Of a stretch of DNA of 64,000 nucleotides, positions 16,703-24,870 are shown piece after piece. The DNA comes from Couchioplanes caeruleus. Lineage in GTDB: Bacteria; Actinomycetota; Actinomycetes; Mycobacteriales; Micromonosporaceae. How positions within the stretch are numbered: the stretch's first letter is position 1; the number at the start of each line of letters is the position of its first letter. The stretch covers positions 6,820,001 through 6,884,000 of the forward strand of contig NZ_RJKL01000001.1 of the NCBI RefSeq assembly GCF_003751945.1, in the 5' to 3' direction. The notes below the pieces were generated by a model. That model ran no database searches and was not told the origin of the DNA. It saw nothing but the letters and a program-made list of their open reading frames with translations. The translations under genes and the position numbers were made by a program.

Positions 16703-19147
16703 ATGAGCACGACGGACCTGCCCGGTTCGAGCCTGCTAGCCGGTCGATACCGACTGGTCGAGCGGCTCGGCGCCGGCGGGATGTCAGTGGTGTGGCGAGG
16801 CTTCGACGAGGTTCTCGGGCGGCAGGTGGCGGTCAAGGTGCTGCCGCCGTCGACGAGCGCCGATCCCTCCTTCCGGCGCCGGCTGCGGGCGGAGGCCCAG
16901 GCCGCCGCGCGCCTGAGCCACCCGCACATCACCAATGTGTACGACTACGGCGAGGCGACCACCGTCGACGGTGAGCCGGTCCCTTACGTCGTCATGGAGC
17001 TGGTCGACGGCGAGTCGCTCGCCGCCGTGCTGGCCCGCTCCCGTCGCCTGCCCTGGCCGGCGGCCGTCCGCGTCACCTCCGAGGTGGCCGCGGCGCTGGC
17101 CGCGGCGCACGCGCGCGGCATCGTGCACCGCGACGTCACCCCGGCCAACGTCATGCTCACGCCCGCGGGCGCGAAGGTCGTCGACTTCGGCATCTCGGCC
17201 CTGATCGGCGAGAACGACATCGACCCGGACGGCAGCCTGCTCGGCACGCCGGCCTACCTCGCGCCCGAGCGGCTCGAGGGCGGCCAGGTCAGCCCGGCCA
17301 CCGACGTGTACGCGGTCGGCCTGCTGATCTACCGCAGCCTGATCGGCCAGCTCCCGTGGGACGTGGGCACCACGACCGCGCTGCTGCGCGCCCACCAGTA
17401 CACCGAGCCGGAACCGCTGCCGCCGGTCGAAGGACTACCCGCCGCGGTGTCCGCTCTGATCGCCCGGTGCCTGGAGAAGCGGCCCTCCGACCGCCCGTCC
17501 AGCGCCGAACTCGCCCACGTCCTCGGCACGGTCTCGGCCGGCGTGCCCGCGGCCCGCGCGTTCGTGCCGGAGTGGGCCGACAACGGCGAGGACACGACGA
17601 TCCTGCCGACCGCGCACTCGTACACCGACGTCGCCGGCCGGCTCCGCGCGGGATATACGCCCGTCGCCGACGTGCAGGCGGGGCGCGGCGTCGCCGCCGT
17701 TCCCGGCTCCGGCGACTCCGTCGCGGGTGGCTCCCCGGCGGGCGCCGTGGGTTTCGGCGCGGAGGCCGCCCCGGTGCAGGGCGTACTGAATTCCGCGGAG
17801 ACCGCCTCGCAAGTGCCCGCCGCGGCGGTCGAGGCGGTCGTGGGCGCGGCCGGTCACCCGGCGAACCACGCTCCGGCCGCGCCGATCGCGCCGCAACGCG
17901 GCGGTCGCAACAGCCGGTTCGGCCCGCTGCCGCCCGTCGCGCCGGTGAGCGGCCCGGCCGCTCCGCCGACGTCGGGCCTGCGTTCGTCGGGCCTGCCTTC
18001 GTCGGGCCCGCTGCCGTCGGGGCCGCTGTCCTCGGGGCCGGTGGCGCCCGGTTCTCCCGACCGTCCCGGCTCCGGCGCGGATGACCATCTCGCCGACTCC
18101 GGGGACGACCCCCTGGACAACTACGGTGCTCCCGGTGCCGGGCCGGCCCTTCGCCCTGCCTTCCACGGGGCCCCCGGCCGGCCGGCGGTGTGCGCTGACG
18201 GTGCCGGGGCGCCGCCCCAGGCGGCCGCCGGCGGCCCGCCGAACCGGCAGCCCACGGGAGCGCCCGGCGGCCGGGTCGGGGCGACCCAGCGACGCCGGCT
18301 CCTCGTCGTGGCGGGCTCCGTGGCGCTGGTGGTCGGCGCCGGTGCGTGGGCGCTGGGCCAGGCGGCCGGCGGCTCGCCCCGGGGCGTGGTGGCCCACGCC
18401 GTCGGCCCGCAGCCGACCCACCTCGCCGGCGCCAACAAGTGCGTGGTGAGCTACGCGGTCTGGTCCGACGACGGTGGCCGGTTCAAGGCCGCCGTCACCA
18501 TCGCCAACCGTGATGTGAGGGCGATCAAGAACTGGAAGCTCTGGTTCCTCATGCCGGGCGACCAGGTGGTTTCCGGCAACGGCAAGCTCCGGCTCGACCA
18601 GCAGTCCCGTGCCGTCACCGTGCAGACCGGCAAGGTGCTGAGCCCGCAGGCGACCGAGACCATGCAGTTCACCGGCCGGTACAAGGACAGCAACGCCGCC
18701 CCGATGGTGTTCCAGCTCGACGGGCAGACCTGCGAGACCTTCGTGTCGCCGAAGCCCGGCGAGCCGTCCCGGCCGGTCGAGCACCTGAGCAACGGCACGG
18801 TGCGGCTCGGGCCGGTGCCGTCGAAGCGGTCGCCGCTGCCGGGCATCTCCATCAACCCGAGCGGCGTGGTCGTCCCGGTCCCGGTGCCGCCCGGGCAGCA
18901 GCCTCCGGGCACCGGTACGCCGTCGGGCAGCCCGCCGGGGGACAACGGGGGGCCGCTGCCCGGCGACGGTGACGGCGATGGCGACGGCAATGAGCCGCCG
19001 CCGCCCTCCCCGCCCTCCCTGCCGGGGAACGACCCGTCCACGGGAACGGATGATGATCCGGACGCGGAGCCGTCCGCCCCGCCGGCGATCGAATCCGTGC
19101 CGCCGGAAGACGTGGACCAGGATAATCCGCCGGGATCATTCGGATAA
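16703..19147 (+). CDS. Receptor-like Ser/Thr protein kinase with extracellular CBM2-like domain
   Basis: The 814-residue protein has an N-terminal PknB-type kinase domain (about 12-275): P-loop GAGGMSVV, AVKVL, HRDVTPANV, DFG and APE are visible. The catalytic-loop Lys (HRDxK) is Thr here. A long Ala/Pro/Ser/Gly linker follows, then one membrane helix (about 533-553). Outside lies a 100-residue domain with Cys at 580 and 677 that aligns with family 2 carbohydrate-binding modules: VTIANRD, NWKLWFL and SNAAPMVFQLDGQTC. Two of the three Trp positions of the CBM2a binding face appear replaced. A Pro/Gly/Asp-rich tail ends the protein. The ATG start follows GGGGG and places the kinase domain at the N-terminus. 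Confidence 0.85.
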   Translation: MSTTDLPGSSLLAGRYRLVERLGAGGMSVVWRGFDEVLGRQVAVKVLPPSTSADPSFRRRLRAEAQAAARLSHPHITNVYDYGEATTVDGEPVPYVVMELVDGESLAAVLARSRRLPWPAAVRVTSEVAAALAAAHARGIVHRDVTPANVMLTPAGAKVVDFGISALIGENDIDPDGSLLGTPAYLAPERLEGGQVSPATDVYAVGLLIYRSLIGQLPWDVGTTTALLRAHQYTEPEPLPPVEGLPAAVSALIARCLEKRPSDRPSSAELAHVLGTVSAGVPAARAFVPEWADNGEDTTILPTAHSYTDVAGRLRAGYTPVADVQAGRGVAAVPGSGDSVAGGSPAGAVGFGAEAAPVQGVLNSAETASQVPAAAVEAVVGAAGHPANHAPAAPIAPQRGGRNSRFGPLPPVAPVSGPAAPPTSGLRSSGLPSSGPLPSGPLSSGPVAPGSPDRPGSGADDHLADSGDDPLDNYGAPGAGPALRPAFHGAPGRPAVCADGAGAPPQAAAGGPPNRQPTGAPGGRVGATQRRRLLVVAGSVALVVGAGAWALGQAAGGSPRGVVAHAVGPQPTHLAGANKCVVSYAVWSDDGGRFKAAVTIANRDVRAIKNWKLWFLMPGDQVVSGNGKLRLDQQSRAVTVQTGKVLSPQATETMQFTGRYKDSNAAPMVFQLDGQTCETFVSPKPGEPSRPVEHLSNGTVRLGPVPSKRSPLPGISINPSGVVVPVPVPPGQQPPGTGTPSGSPPGDNGGPLPGDGDGDGDGNEPPPPSPPSLPGNDPSTGTDDDPDAEPSAPPAIESVPPEDVDQDNPPGSFG

Positions 19148-19165
19148 ACAGGGCGAAAAGTATGG

Positions 19166-19193
19166 GCGGTCGACCGGAGTGCAGGTCGGCCGC
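19166..19193 (+). terminator. Terminator after the kinase gene
   Basis: GCGGTCGACC and GGTCGGCCGC pair over 10 positions (one G-U) around an 8-base loop, 18 bases past the kinase stop. The rest of the 304-base gap up to the next gene shows no gene, only short inverted repeats such as ATGCA/TGCAT near 19305. Confidence 0.65.
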
Positions 19194-19451
19194 TCAATTG
19201 CGCGATAAAGTCGATATCGATCCCGGCAGGCATATACGTCCCCGTGTGGACGCCCCGCCCGTGCTGGACGGAGCGACCGCCGGAGCCGCCCCCGCCGAAT
19301 CAATGCAAACTGCATCGGCGCGCCTCCGGGCCCGCTAGACGCCCGCGAGGCAGATTGTTGATACCGGTCTGCAACTCAACCGGATACAGTCCGCACCGGC
19401 GTGAGCGTTAGCTGGATCACAAGCAAGTCGTCGCACATCGGGGAGTCCGAC

Positions 19452-19709
19452 ATGATCAGCACCGTTCGAGAGCTCGCGGCGGAGGCACTGTTCGTCTCCG
19501 ACCTGCAGCCCTCCCAGTGCCCCAGCCGCGAAACGGTCGAACAGACCGTCACCGCGATGATCCTGCGCCACGGCAGCGACGGATGCGCCGCCGGCGTCGC
19601 TACCGAGTTCGGCGACCACCCGGAGGTCGCGGTCCGCCGGATGAGCTGGGTCCACCAGGAGCTTCGCAACGTCATGGCGGCCCAGCGCCGTCCGCACTTC
19701 GCAAGCTGA
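19452..19709 (+). CDS. Small conserved actinobacterial protein of unknown function
   Basis: This 85-residue soluble protein is helical and contains SDLQPSQCPSRETVEQTV and a Gly-rich GCAAGVATEFGDHPE segment. I recall similar short proteins in other filamentous actinobacteria but know no function. The ATG with GGGAG about six bases upstream is chosen; a start 51 bases earlier lacks a ribosome-binding site. It has no membrane segment and two Cys residues. It lies alone between the kinase and a sigma-factor gene. Confidence 0.75.
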   Translation: MISTVRELAAEALFVSDLQPSQCPSRETVEQTVTAMILRHGSDGCAAGVATEFGDHPEVAVRRMSWVHQELRNVMAAQRRPHFAS

Positions 19710-20087
19710 GCTCAGCGCAGCTCTACCTGGCCGGTGGAGTTCGACGCAGCTCCGCCTCGCCGGCTGAGCTCACTGCAGCTCCACAGGCCGCGGCTTGCCG
19801 CGGGCTGTCGTCCGCTCTCAGATCCTTCCCCCGCGGTGCTGCGCCGCCGCCCGGGGCCCGCTTGCCCGCGCCCTGTGCGGCGCTCAGGGCGGGAGTTTCG
19901 ATGACGGGCCCTGTCGCCGGGGCGCGCCGCCTCCGCGAGCCCTGAGGCGCCGCATCCGAAATGCGCCGCCCCCACAAGGCCGCCGCTCACGGTGTGCCGC
20001 CGCTCCGGACAGGCCGCCGCGCGCCGCGCGCCGCCGCCCCCTGGGCGTCCCCGCCGCCCGCCGCCCGCCGTCCCTGCGGTCCCGCCG

Positions 20088-20136
20088 CTTGAGCGCGTCT
20101 CCGCCGCGCGCCGCCCCTTGAGCGCGTCTCCGCCGC
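20088..20136 (+). repeat. 20-base direct repeat, two copies 9 bases apart
   Basis: The two copies (20088-20107, 20117-20136) both begin CTTGAGCGCG and end TCTCCGCCGC and are identical. A partial third copy (CTGAGCGCGCC) follows at about 20141. Confidence 0.7.
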
Positions 20137-20199
20137 CCCACTGAGCGCGCCGTGTCCCTGGAAGGCCGGACGCCGCGCGGGAGGCCTGCGGCACCTGAG

Positions 20200-20228
20200 C
20201 CTTTTTGCGAAAAAACTCCATAAAAGCA
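20200..20228 (+). promoter_or_regulatory. AT-rich patch, probable sigma-factor promoter region
   Basis: A T-run, an A-run and CATAAAAG form an island of low GC in very GC-rich sequence, about 95 bases before the sigma-factor start. It could be an UP-like element or the core promoter; no clear -35/-10 pair is resolved. Confidence 0.35.
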
Positions 20229-20321
20229 ACCGAGTTCGGCCGCCCCTGCACCCGTCGGCCGCAAATGTCTTCCTCATCGGCCGGTTCACCTGCCGGCCCA
20301 TGTACGAGCGAGGAGGACTAC

Positions 20322-21224
20322 GTGACCGTCACGACCGAACTCCCCGCCACCATCGGCACGACCCACGACGCGCCGTCTGCGCGCGACATCGAGGACCTCG
20401 TCCGCGAACACATGCCGATGGTGGGCCACCTGGTCCGGGAGCTGCTCAACCGCGTGCCCGGCCATGTCCACTCCGACGACCTGTCGTCCGCCGGATTCGC
20501 CGCGCTCCTCGGTGCCGCGCGCTCCTTCGACGTGAGCCGTGGCATCCCTTTCCACCGGTTCGCCGCCGTGCGGATCCGTGGCGCGCTTCTCGACGAGCTG
20601 CGCGGGCAGGACTGGGCCAGCCGCTCAGTGCGGGCCCGGGCCCGCCGGACCGCCCAGGCCCGTCAGGAGCTGACCGCGGCCCTGGGACGCACGCCGACCG
20701 AGGCCGAGGTTGCCGAGATGCTGGGCATCGGCGTCGCCGAGCTCGCGGCCGTCGAGGACGACGTGCAGAAGGCGGCGTTGCTGAGCCTGCAGGGATTCCC
20801 CACCGGCGCGGCCGAGGAGATGGTGCCGGAGCTCTCCGAAGGACCCGAGGACCTGCTGCTCAAACGGGAGCGCCTGGGCTATCTGCACCAGGCCATCCAG
20901 GCCCTGCCGGAGCGGCTGCGCATGGTCGTCACCCAGTCGTTCCTGCAGGAGCAGCCGCTCAGCGAGGTGGCCGCCGAGCTGGGGGTGACCGAGTCCCGGA
21001 TCTCCCAGTTGCGCACCGAGGCGTTGCGGCTGCTGCGGGAGGGCCTGAACAGTTCCCTGGCGCCGGAGCTGCTGACGGTGGCCGCGGGGGGCCCGCGTAC
21101 GCGCAAGGGCTGCCTGCAACGCCGCCGCAGCGAGTACTTCGCGCGGGTGGCGGAGCAGGGAAACCTGCACACCCGGTTGGCGCTGACCGACAGTCACGGC
21201 GTACCCATCGCCTTCGCCGCCTGA
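20322..21224 (+). CDS. FliA/WhiG-type (sigma-28 class) RNA polymerase sigma factor
   Basis: The 300-residue protein has sigma region 2 (about 20-110, with DDLSSAGFAALLGAARSFD and FHRFAAVRIRGALLDELR), region 3 (LGRTPTEAEVAEMLGI) and region 4 with the helix-turn-helix PLSEVAAELGVTESRISQLR. RGALLDELR and the region-2 spacing are features of the sigma-28 group, whose members drive flagellar genes (FliA) or sporulation (WhiG). About 45 residues follow region 4 and include RTRKGCLQRRRSEYFARV; this extension is not part of the core family. The GTG start follows AGGAGG. No flagellar or anti-sigma gene is adjacent, so the regulon cannot be deduced here. Confidence 0.85.
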   Translation: MTVTTELPATIGTTHDAPSARDIEDLVREHMPMVGHLVRELLNRVPGHVHSDDLSSAGFAALLGAARSFDVSRGIPFHRFAAVRIRGALLDELRGQDWASRSVRARARRTAQARQELTAALGRTPTEAEVAEMLGIGVAELAAVEDDVQKAALLSLQGFPTGAAEEMVPELSEGPEDLLLKRERLGYLHQAIQALPERLRMVVTQSFLQEQPLSEVAAELGVTESRISQLRTEALRLLREGLNSSLAPELLTVAAGGPRTRKGCLQRRRSEYFARVAEQGNLHTRLALTDSHGVPIAFAA

Positions 21225-21233
21225 CCGTCGCCG

Positions 21234-21264
21234 ACGGCCGCATGGTCCCTGACCATGCGGCCGT
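21234..21264. terminator. Bidirectional terminator between the sigma factor and ridA-like gene
   Basis: A perfect 14-bp stem (ACGGCCGCATGGTC and its complement) closes a CCT loop between two convergent genes. Confidence 0.85.
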
Positions 21265-21270
21265 AGACGC

Positions 21271-21651
21271 TCAGGGGCCGGTGTAGAGGATCGCGTCGAG
21301 CTCGATGTCGAAGCCGACCAGCGGGACCGGCACGGTGGTGCGCACCGGCAGGGCATCGCCCTTGACGTACTGCCGATAGATCTCGTTCATCTCCCCGAAG
21401 TCGCGGAAGTCGCGCAGGTAGACCCCGACGCGGACGGCCTGGTCGAGGCCCGCGCCCGCCGCTTGCGCGGCCGCCGCCAGGTTGCGGAAGGCCGCGTGTG
21501 CCTGCTCCGCGAAGCCGCCCGTCACCCGGGTGCCGTCCGGCAGCGCGGGGATCGCGCCGGCCAGATAGATCGTGTCGCCGGCGGCCACCGCGTGCGAGTA
21601 CGGGCCGCCCACCGGGGCTGCCCGATCGGTCATGATCGCGCGCTTCGGCAT
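21271..21651 (-). CDS. RidA-family (YjgF/YER057c) enamine/imine deaminase-like protein
   Basis: RidA proteins hydrolyse reactive enamine/imine intermediates released by PLP enzymes such as serine or threonine dehydratases. The 126-residue product shows GGPYSHAVAAGDTIYLAG near the N-terminus and a C-terminal TVPVPLVGFDIELDAI. The canonical catalytic Arg segment (VRTTVPV) is present. The ATG start follows GGAGAA and lies two bases after the stop of the upstream amidohydrolase gene, so the two are coupled. The link with the divergent PLP deaminase-like gene supports a role in detoxifying its product. Confidence 0.9.
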   Translation of the reverse strand: MPKRAIMTDRAAPVGGPYSHAVAAGDTIYLAGAIPALPDGTRVTGGFAEQAHAAFRNLAAAAQAAGAGLDQAVRVGVYLRDFRDFGEMNEIYRQYVKGDALPVRTTVPVPLVGFDIELDAILYTGP

Positions 21652-21652
21652 G

Positions 21653-22876
21653 TCAGGTTCTCCTTGTCGGCTGTCGGGGAAACTGTTCGGCCAGACCGTC
21701 CACGCCCACCAGGGGCGTCGCCAGCAGAGCGCGGACGTCGTGGTCGCGCCGGGCCAGGGCGGCGCGTTGGGCGGGGGTGAGCGGGATCCACGGCGGCGGC
21801 GGTGCCGGCAGGCGCGGGGGCAACAGCCGGCCACCGGCGTACGTGGCCTCGTTGACCAGCCGCAGCGGCGCCCGGCGGACCTGACGGTGTGCGTCGGTCA
21901 CCTCGAACGGCCCCTCTTCGAGCCGGAACACCGCGATGTCCGCCGGAGCGCCGGGCGTGAGCGTGCCGGCGTCCAGGCCGAGGGCGCGGGCCGGACGCTC
22001 GGTCGCCGCGGCGATGACGTCGGCCAGCGGCAGGCCGACCGCGAGCAGCTTCGCCATCGTCGTGGGCAGATCGAAGGCCGGTCCGTGCACCGAGCGGGCA
22101 TGCAGGTCCGTCGATATCGAGTGCGGCGTCAGCCCCGCCGCCAACTGCGCCTCGGCGACGTCGAAGGCGAACCCGCCCGAGCCGTGCCCGATGTCGAGCA
22201 GCACCCCGCGCCCGTACGCCTCCCGCACGGCCGGCCCGAGCGGCGACGCGATGCCGCTGGCGCAGTGCGTGACGATGTCCCCGGGGCGCAGCAGCTCGAG
22301 CACCTCGTCGAGCGGCGGCGGCGCCGCGCCGATGTGGACCATGACCGGCACGCCGCACGCCTCGGCGGCGGCCAGCCCGCGGCGCAGCGGTGCGACGCCG
22401 TTCGCGCCGACCGTCTCGCGGTCGATGCGGACCTTGATGCCGCGGGTCAGGTCGCGATGGGCGCGTACGGTGTCGGCCGCCAGGTCCGCATCGCAGGTGG
22501 CGAGGTCGCGGCACTCCCCGGTGCGTCCGGCGAGCCCGGCCGCCGAGATGTTCAGCAGGGCGGGCACGCGCACGTCGAGCGACGCCACCGTACGGCGCAG
22601 CCCGGCGAGCGTGAACGCCCCCGCGGACCCGGCGTCGACCCACGTGGTGACGCCGGTGTACCAGGCGATCGGGCCGGGGTCGATGCCCCAGTAGCCGGGG
22701 CCGACGTGGGTGTGCAGATCGACGAGTCCCGGCGTCACGAGGCGGCCCGGGACGTCGTGCACCGCGACGCCGGTCAGGCCCGAGCCGACCGCGGCGATCC
22801 GTCCGGCGTGGACGGCGACGTCGGCCCGGCCGTGGCCGAACACCTCGCCGCCGGTCAGCACCAGGTCGTGGATCAC
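21653..22876 (-). CDS. Amidohydrolase-superfamily deacetylase (COG3964-like)
   Basis: The 407-residue enzyme has the amidohydrolase HxH motif (DLHTHVGPGYWG, about residue 55), a conserved Lys in RGIKVRI that could be the carboxylated metal bridge, later His residues in VMVHIG and VTHCASG, and the Asp of ISTDLH. These fit the COG3964 group, often misnamed dihydroorotase or D-aminoacylase; characterised members deacetylate N- or O-acyl substrates. The GTG start is chosen at the first family residues (IHDLVLTGGEVFG). With ridA-like and deaminase-like genes it forms a module that probably frees and degrades an acylated or D-amino acid. Confidence 0.82.
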   Translation of the reverse strand: MIHDLVLTGGEVFGHGRADVAVHAGRIAAVGSGLTGVAVHDVPGRLVTPGLVDLHTHVGPGYWGIDPGPIAWYTGVTTWVDAGSAGAFTLAGLRRTVASLDVRVPALLNISAAGLAGRTGECRDLATCDADLAADTVRAHRDLTRGIKVRIDRETVGANGVAPLRRGLAAAEACGVPVMVHIGAAPPPLDEVLELLRPGDIVTHCASGIASPLGPAVREAYGRGVLLDIGHGSGGFAFDVAEAQLAAGLTPHSISTDLHARSVHGPAFDLPTTMAKLLAVGLPLADVIAAATERPARALGLDAGTLTPGAPADIAVFRLEEGPFEVTDAHRQVRRAPLRLVNEATYAGGRLLPPRLPAPPPPWIPLTPAQRAALARRDHDVRALLATPLVGVDGLAEQFPRQPTRRT

Positions 22877-23042
22877 GGCGCGCCGGCCTCGACCCGCCGC
22901 TCGTGGACGGTGCGCGGCACCGCCTTGCTGACCCTCACCGCGGCCACCCGCCGCCTCCTTGGCGAAGCTGTCGGTTCGTCGCCGATCCGTAGTAGCTTCC
23001 ACACGATGCGCGACGGCGCCCCGGCGGTCAAGGGAGACTCCC
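22877..23042. promoter_or_regulatory. Divergent promoter region of the deacetylase and deaminase genes
   Basis: The 166-base gap between divergent genes contains the inverted arms GAAGCT and AGCTTC about 24 bases apart near 22963-22999, close to a TAGTAG sequence. It is a plausible operator for coordinate control. No regulator gene is adjacent. Confidence 0.3.
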
Positions 23043-24209
23043 ATGATGCTCGATGTCCCCGACGAGCTCCTCGACTGGCGCGCCAAGGGCTTCTGGCTGC
23101 CCGAGGGGGAAGTGCCGGCCCGCGCCTTCGCCGCGGCCCGGCACACCCTTTTCGACGGTTCTTTCACCTGGCCGCTGCTGGTCGTGCGGGATTCCGCCGT
23201 ACGGGCGAACATCGCCACGATGGCCGGATACGCGGATCGGCACGGCTTCTCCTTCGCCCCGCACGCCAAGACCACCATGGCGCCGAGCCTGCTGCAGGCC
23301 CAGCTCGACGCCGGGGCGTGGGCGCTCACCGTGGCCACCGCGAACCAGGCCCTGGTGCTGCGGCGCCTCGGCGCGCCCCGCGTGCTCATCGCCAACGAGG
23401 TGCTGGACCCCACCGCGTTGCGCTGGCTGTCGGCGCAGGCGGCGCGCGGCTGGGAGGTGATCGTCCAGGTTGACTCGCCGGCCGGCGTCGAACGGGTGGC
23501 CGACGCCGGTGGGCTGCGTGTACTCGTGGAGCTCGGTCATGCGGGTGGGCGCACCGGCTGCCGTACCGTCGACGGGGTTGTGGAGGTCGCGAGAGCCTGC
23601 GCCGGTGCGCCCGGGGTGACCCTCGCGGGGGTGACCGCCTACGAGGGCGCGCTGCCGGACGCGGACGCGGTCGACGCGTTGCTGGCCACGCAGGTCGAGG
23701 CGGTCCGCTCGATCGCGGGACTGCTGCCCGCCGAGGTGGTCGTTTCCGCCGGCGGCAGCGCCTGGTTCGACCGGGTCGTCAAGGCGTTCGAGGGGCAGTG
23801 GCTGGACGGGCACACCGTGCGCGCGGTGCTGCGCAGCGGCGCGTCGGTCACCCATGACGACGGCTTCTACCGCGCGCGTACGCCCTTCGGCCGAGTGCCG
23901 CAGGAGGGCTCACTGACGTCGGGGCTGGAGCTGTACGCGCAGGTCTTGTCCACTCCGGAGCCGGGCCTGGCAATCGTCGGCATGGGCAAGCGGGACGCTC
24001 CCTTCGACGAGGGACTTCCCGTCACCGAGGCGGGCGAGGTGGTCCGGATGAACGACCACCACACGCACGTACGCGGCACCTCGGCGGCGGTCGGTGACGT
24101 GATCCGTTTCGGCCTGTCGCATCCCTGCACGGCGTTCGACAAGTGGCGGTTCATCCCCGTCGCCGACGACGAGGACGTGGTCGTGGACGTGCTGCACACG
24201 TACTTCTGA
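23043..24209 (+). CDS. PLP-dependent D-amino-acid deaminase / D-serine dehydratase-like enzyme
   Basis: The 388-residue protein has an alanine-racemase-type N-terminal barrel with the PLP Lys in FAPHAKTTMAPSL, and a C-terminal D-serine-dehydratase-like domain with HPCTAFDKWR, in which the His and Cys are the usual zinc ligands. Related enzymes deaminate D-Ser or D-Thr or cleave D-3-hydroxy amino acids. Which substrate applies here cannot be read from the sequence. The ATG start follows AAGGGAGA. It is divergent from the deacetylase-RidA pair, a combination that recurs in actinobacteria. Confidence 0.85.
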   Translation: MMLDVPDELLDWRAKGFWLPEGEVPARAFAAARHTLFDGSFTWPLLVVRDSAVRANIATMAGYADRHGFSFAPHAKTTMAPSLLQAQLDAGAWALTVATANQALVLRRLGAPRVLIANEVLDPTALRWLSAQAARGWEVIVQVDSPAGVERVADAGGLRVLVELGHAGGRTGCRTVDGVVEVARACAGAPGVTLAGVTAYEGALPDADAVDALLATQVEAVRSIAGLLPAEVVVSAGGSAWFDRVVKAFEGQWLDGHTVRAVLRSGASVTHDDGFYRARTPFGRVPQEGSLTSGLELYAQVLSTPEPGLAIVGMGKRDAPFDEGLPVTEAGEVVRMNDHHTHVRGTSAAVGDVIRFGLSHPCTAFDKWRFIPVADDEDVVVDVLHTYF

Positions 24210-24246
24210 GACGTGAACGACCTGCGCTCCGGACACTTCCGTGGGA

Positions 24247-24274
24247 TTGACCGGCCTCGGGGACGCCATAGGCT
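24247..24274 (+). promoter_or_regulatory. Promoter of the membrane/coiled-coil gene pair
   Basis: TTGACC (24247-24252), a 16-base spacer and TAGGCT (24269-24274) form a good vegetative-type promoter, giving a leader of about 38 bases before the GTG start. Confidence 0.6.
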
Positions 24275-24318
24275 TTCCCTAGCTTTTCGCCTACTGCGCG
24301 AGGCTTTGAGGAGTTCGC

Positions 24319-24870
24319 GTGAGTTCTGCTGATCTTCGGAATGTGATCGTCATCAGGCAGCGGGAGCTGGCCTCCCGCCACGAGGTGTTGGGCCGTGAGG
24401 GGCGCGATCCCGGCCGATACGAGGATCTGCTCCTGCGCGTCTTCGACGCCACCAACGATCTCGTCAGGGATCTCGACCGGCTGAGGGCGCGGTCCGCCCT
24501 GCGCCGCCGGGCGACGGCGGCCGGGCTCGTCATCGTCGCGTTCGTCGTCTCCGGGCTGGTCGCCGCCGGGGTGGTACCGGTCTACGGGCTGATCGGCGCC
24601 GCCGCCGCGCTGGCCGCGGCGGTCGCCCTCGCGGTGATCTCCCGGGCCGCCGACCCGCCCGACAGCCCGCCGGATGCCCCCGGCGCCGTGGCGCCCGACG
24701 GCGAGCGCGCGACGCCGGCGCCCGACGGCCGGCGGGGGCCGAAGGAGCAGGCCGGGGTTCGGCGCGGATCCGACGGCCTGCCGCGGCCTCGACGGCAGGA
24801 GATCCGTGAACAACCGTCCGCGCCGCCTGGGCGCACCGATGCGAGTGCGTCCGGGAAGGCGGGCGCATGA
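24319..24870 (+). CDS. Two-helix membrane protein of unknown function
   Basis: I do not recognise a family. The 183-residue protein has a charged N-terminal helical region (1-57), two adjacent membrane helices (about 66-84 and 90-108) and a Pro/Asp/Arg-rich disordered tail. Both ends are predicted cytoplasmic. The GTG start follows GAGGAG. The stop overlaps the next gene by four bases (ATGA), so the coiled-coil protein is a likely functional partner and may bind this membrane protein. Confidence 0.7.
   Translation: MSSADLRNVIVIRQRELASRHEVLGREGRDPGRYEDLLLRVFDATNDLVRDLDRLRARSALRRRATAAGLVIVAFVVSGLVAAGVVPVYGLIGAAAALAAAVALAVISRAADPPDSPPDAPGAVAPDGERATPAPDGRRGPKEQAGVRRGSDGLPRPRRQEIREQPSAPPGRTDASASGKAGA

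Larger units (their letters stand above)
19710..20321. other. 612-base GC-rich gene-free stretch upstream of the sigma factor
   Basis: Several open frames cross this region but all are Arg/Pro/Ala/Gly-rich with no family character, so I call no gene. The left end has repeated AGCTC and GCAGCTC motifs in both orientations (19700-19785). The centre is extremely GC-rich and strand-skewed, with many CCGCCG runs. A 20-base direct repeat occurs at 20088-20107 and 20117-20136. An AT-rich patch at 20200-20228, with A- and T-runs, precedes the sigma-factor leader and probably marks its promoter. Confidence 0.55.

Noticed and set aside
19517..20264. Several frames in both directions across the GC-rich gap before the sigma factor
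   Set aside because: All are low-complexity Arg/Pro/Ala/Gly sequences with poor starts and no ribosome-binding sites.
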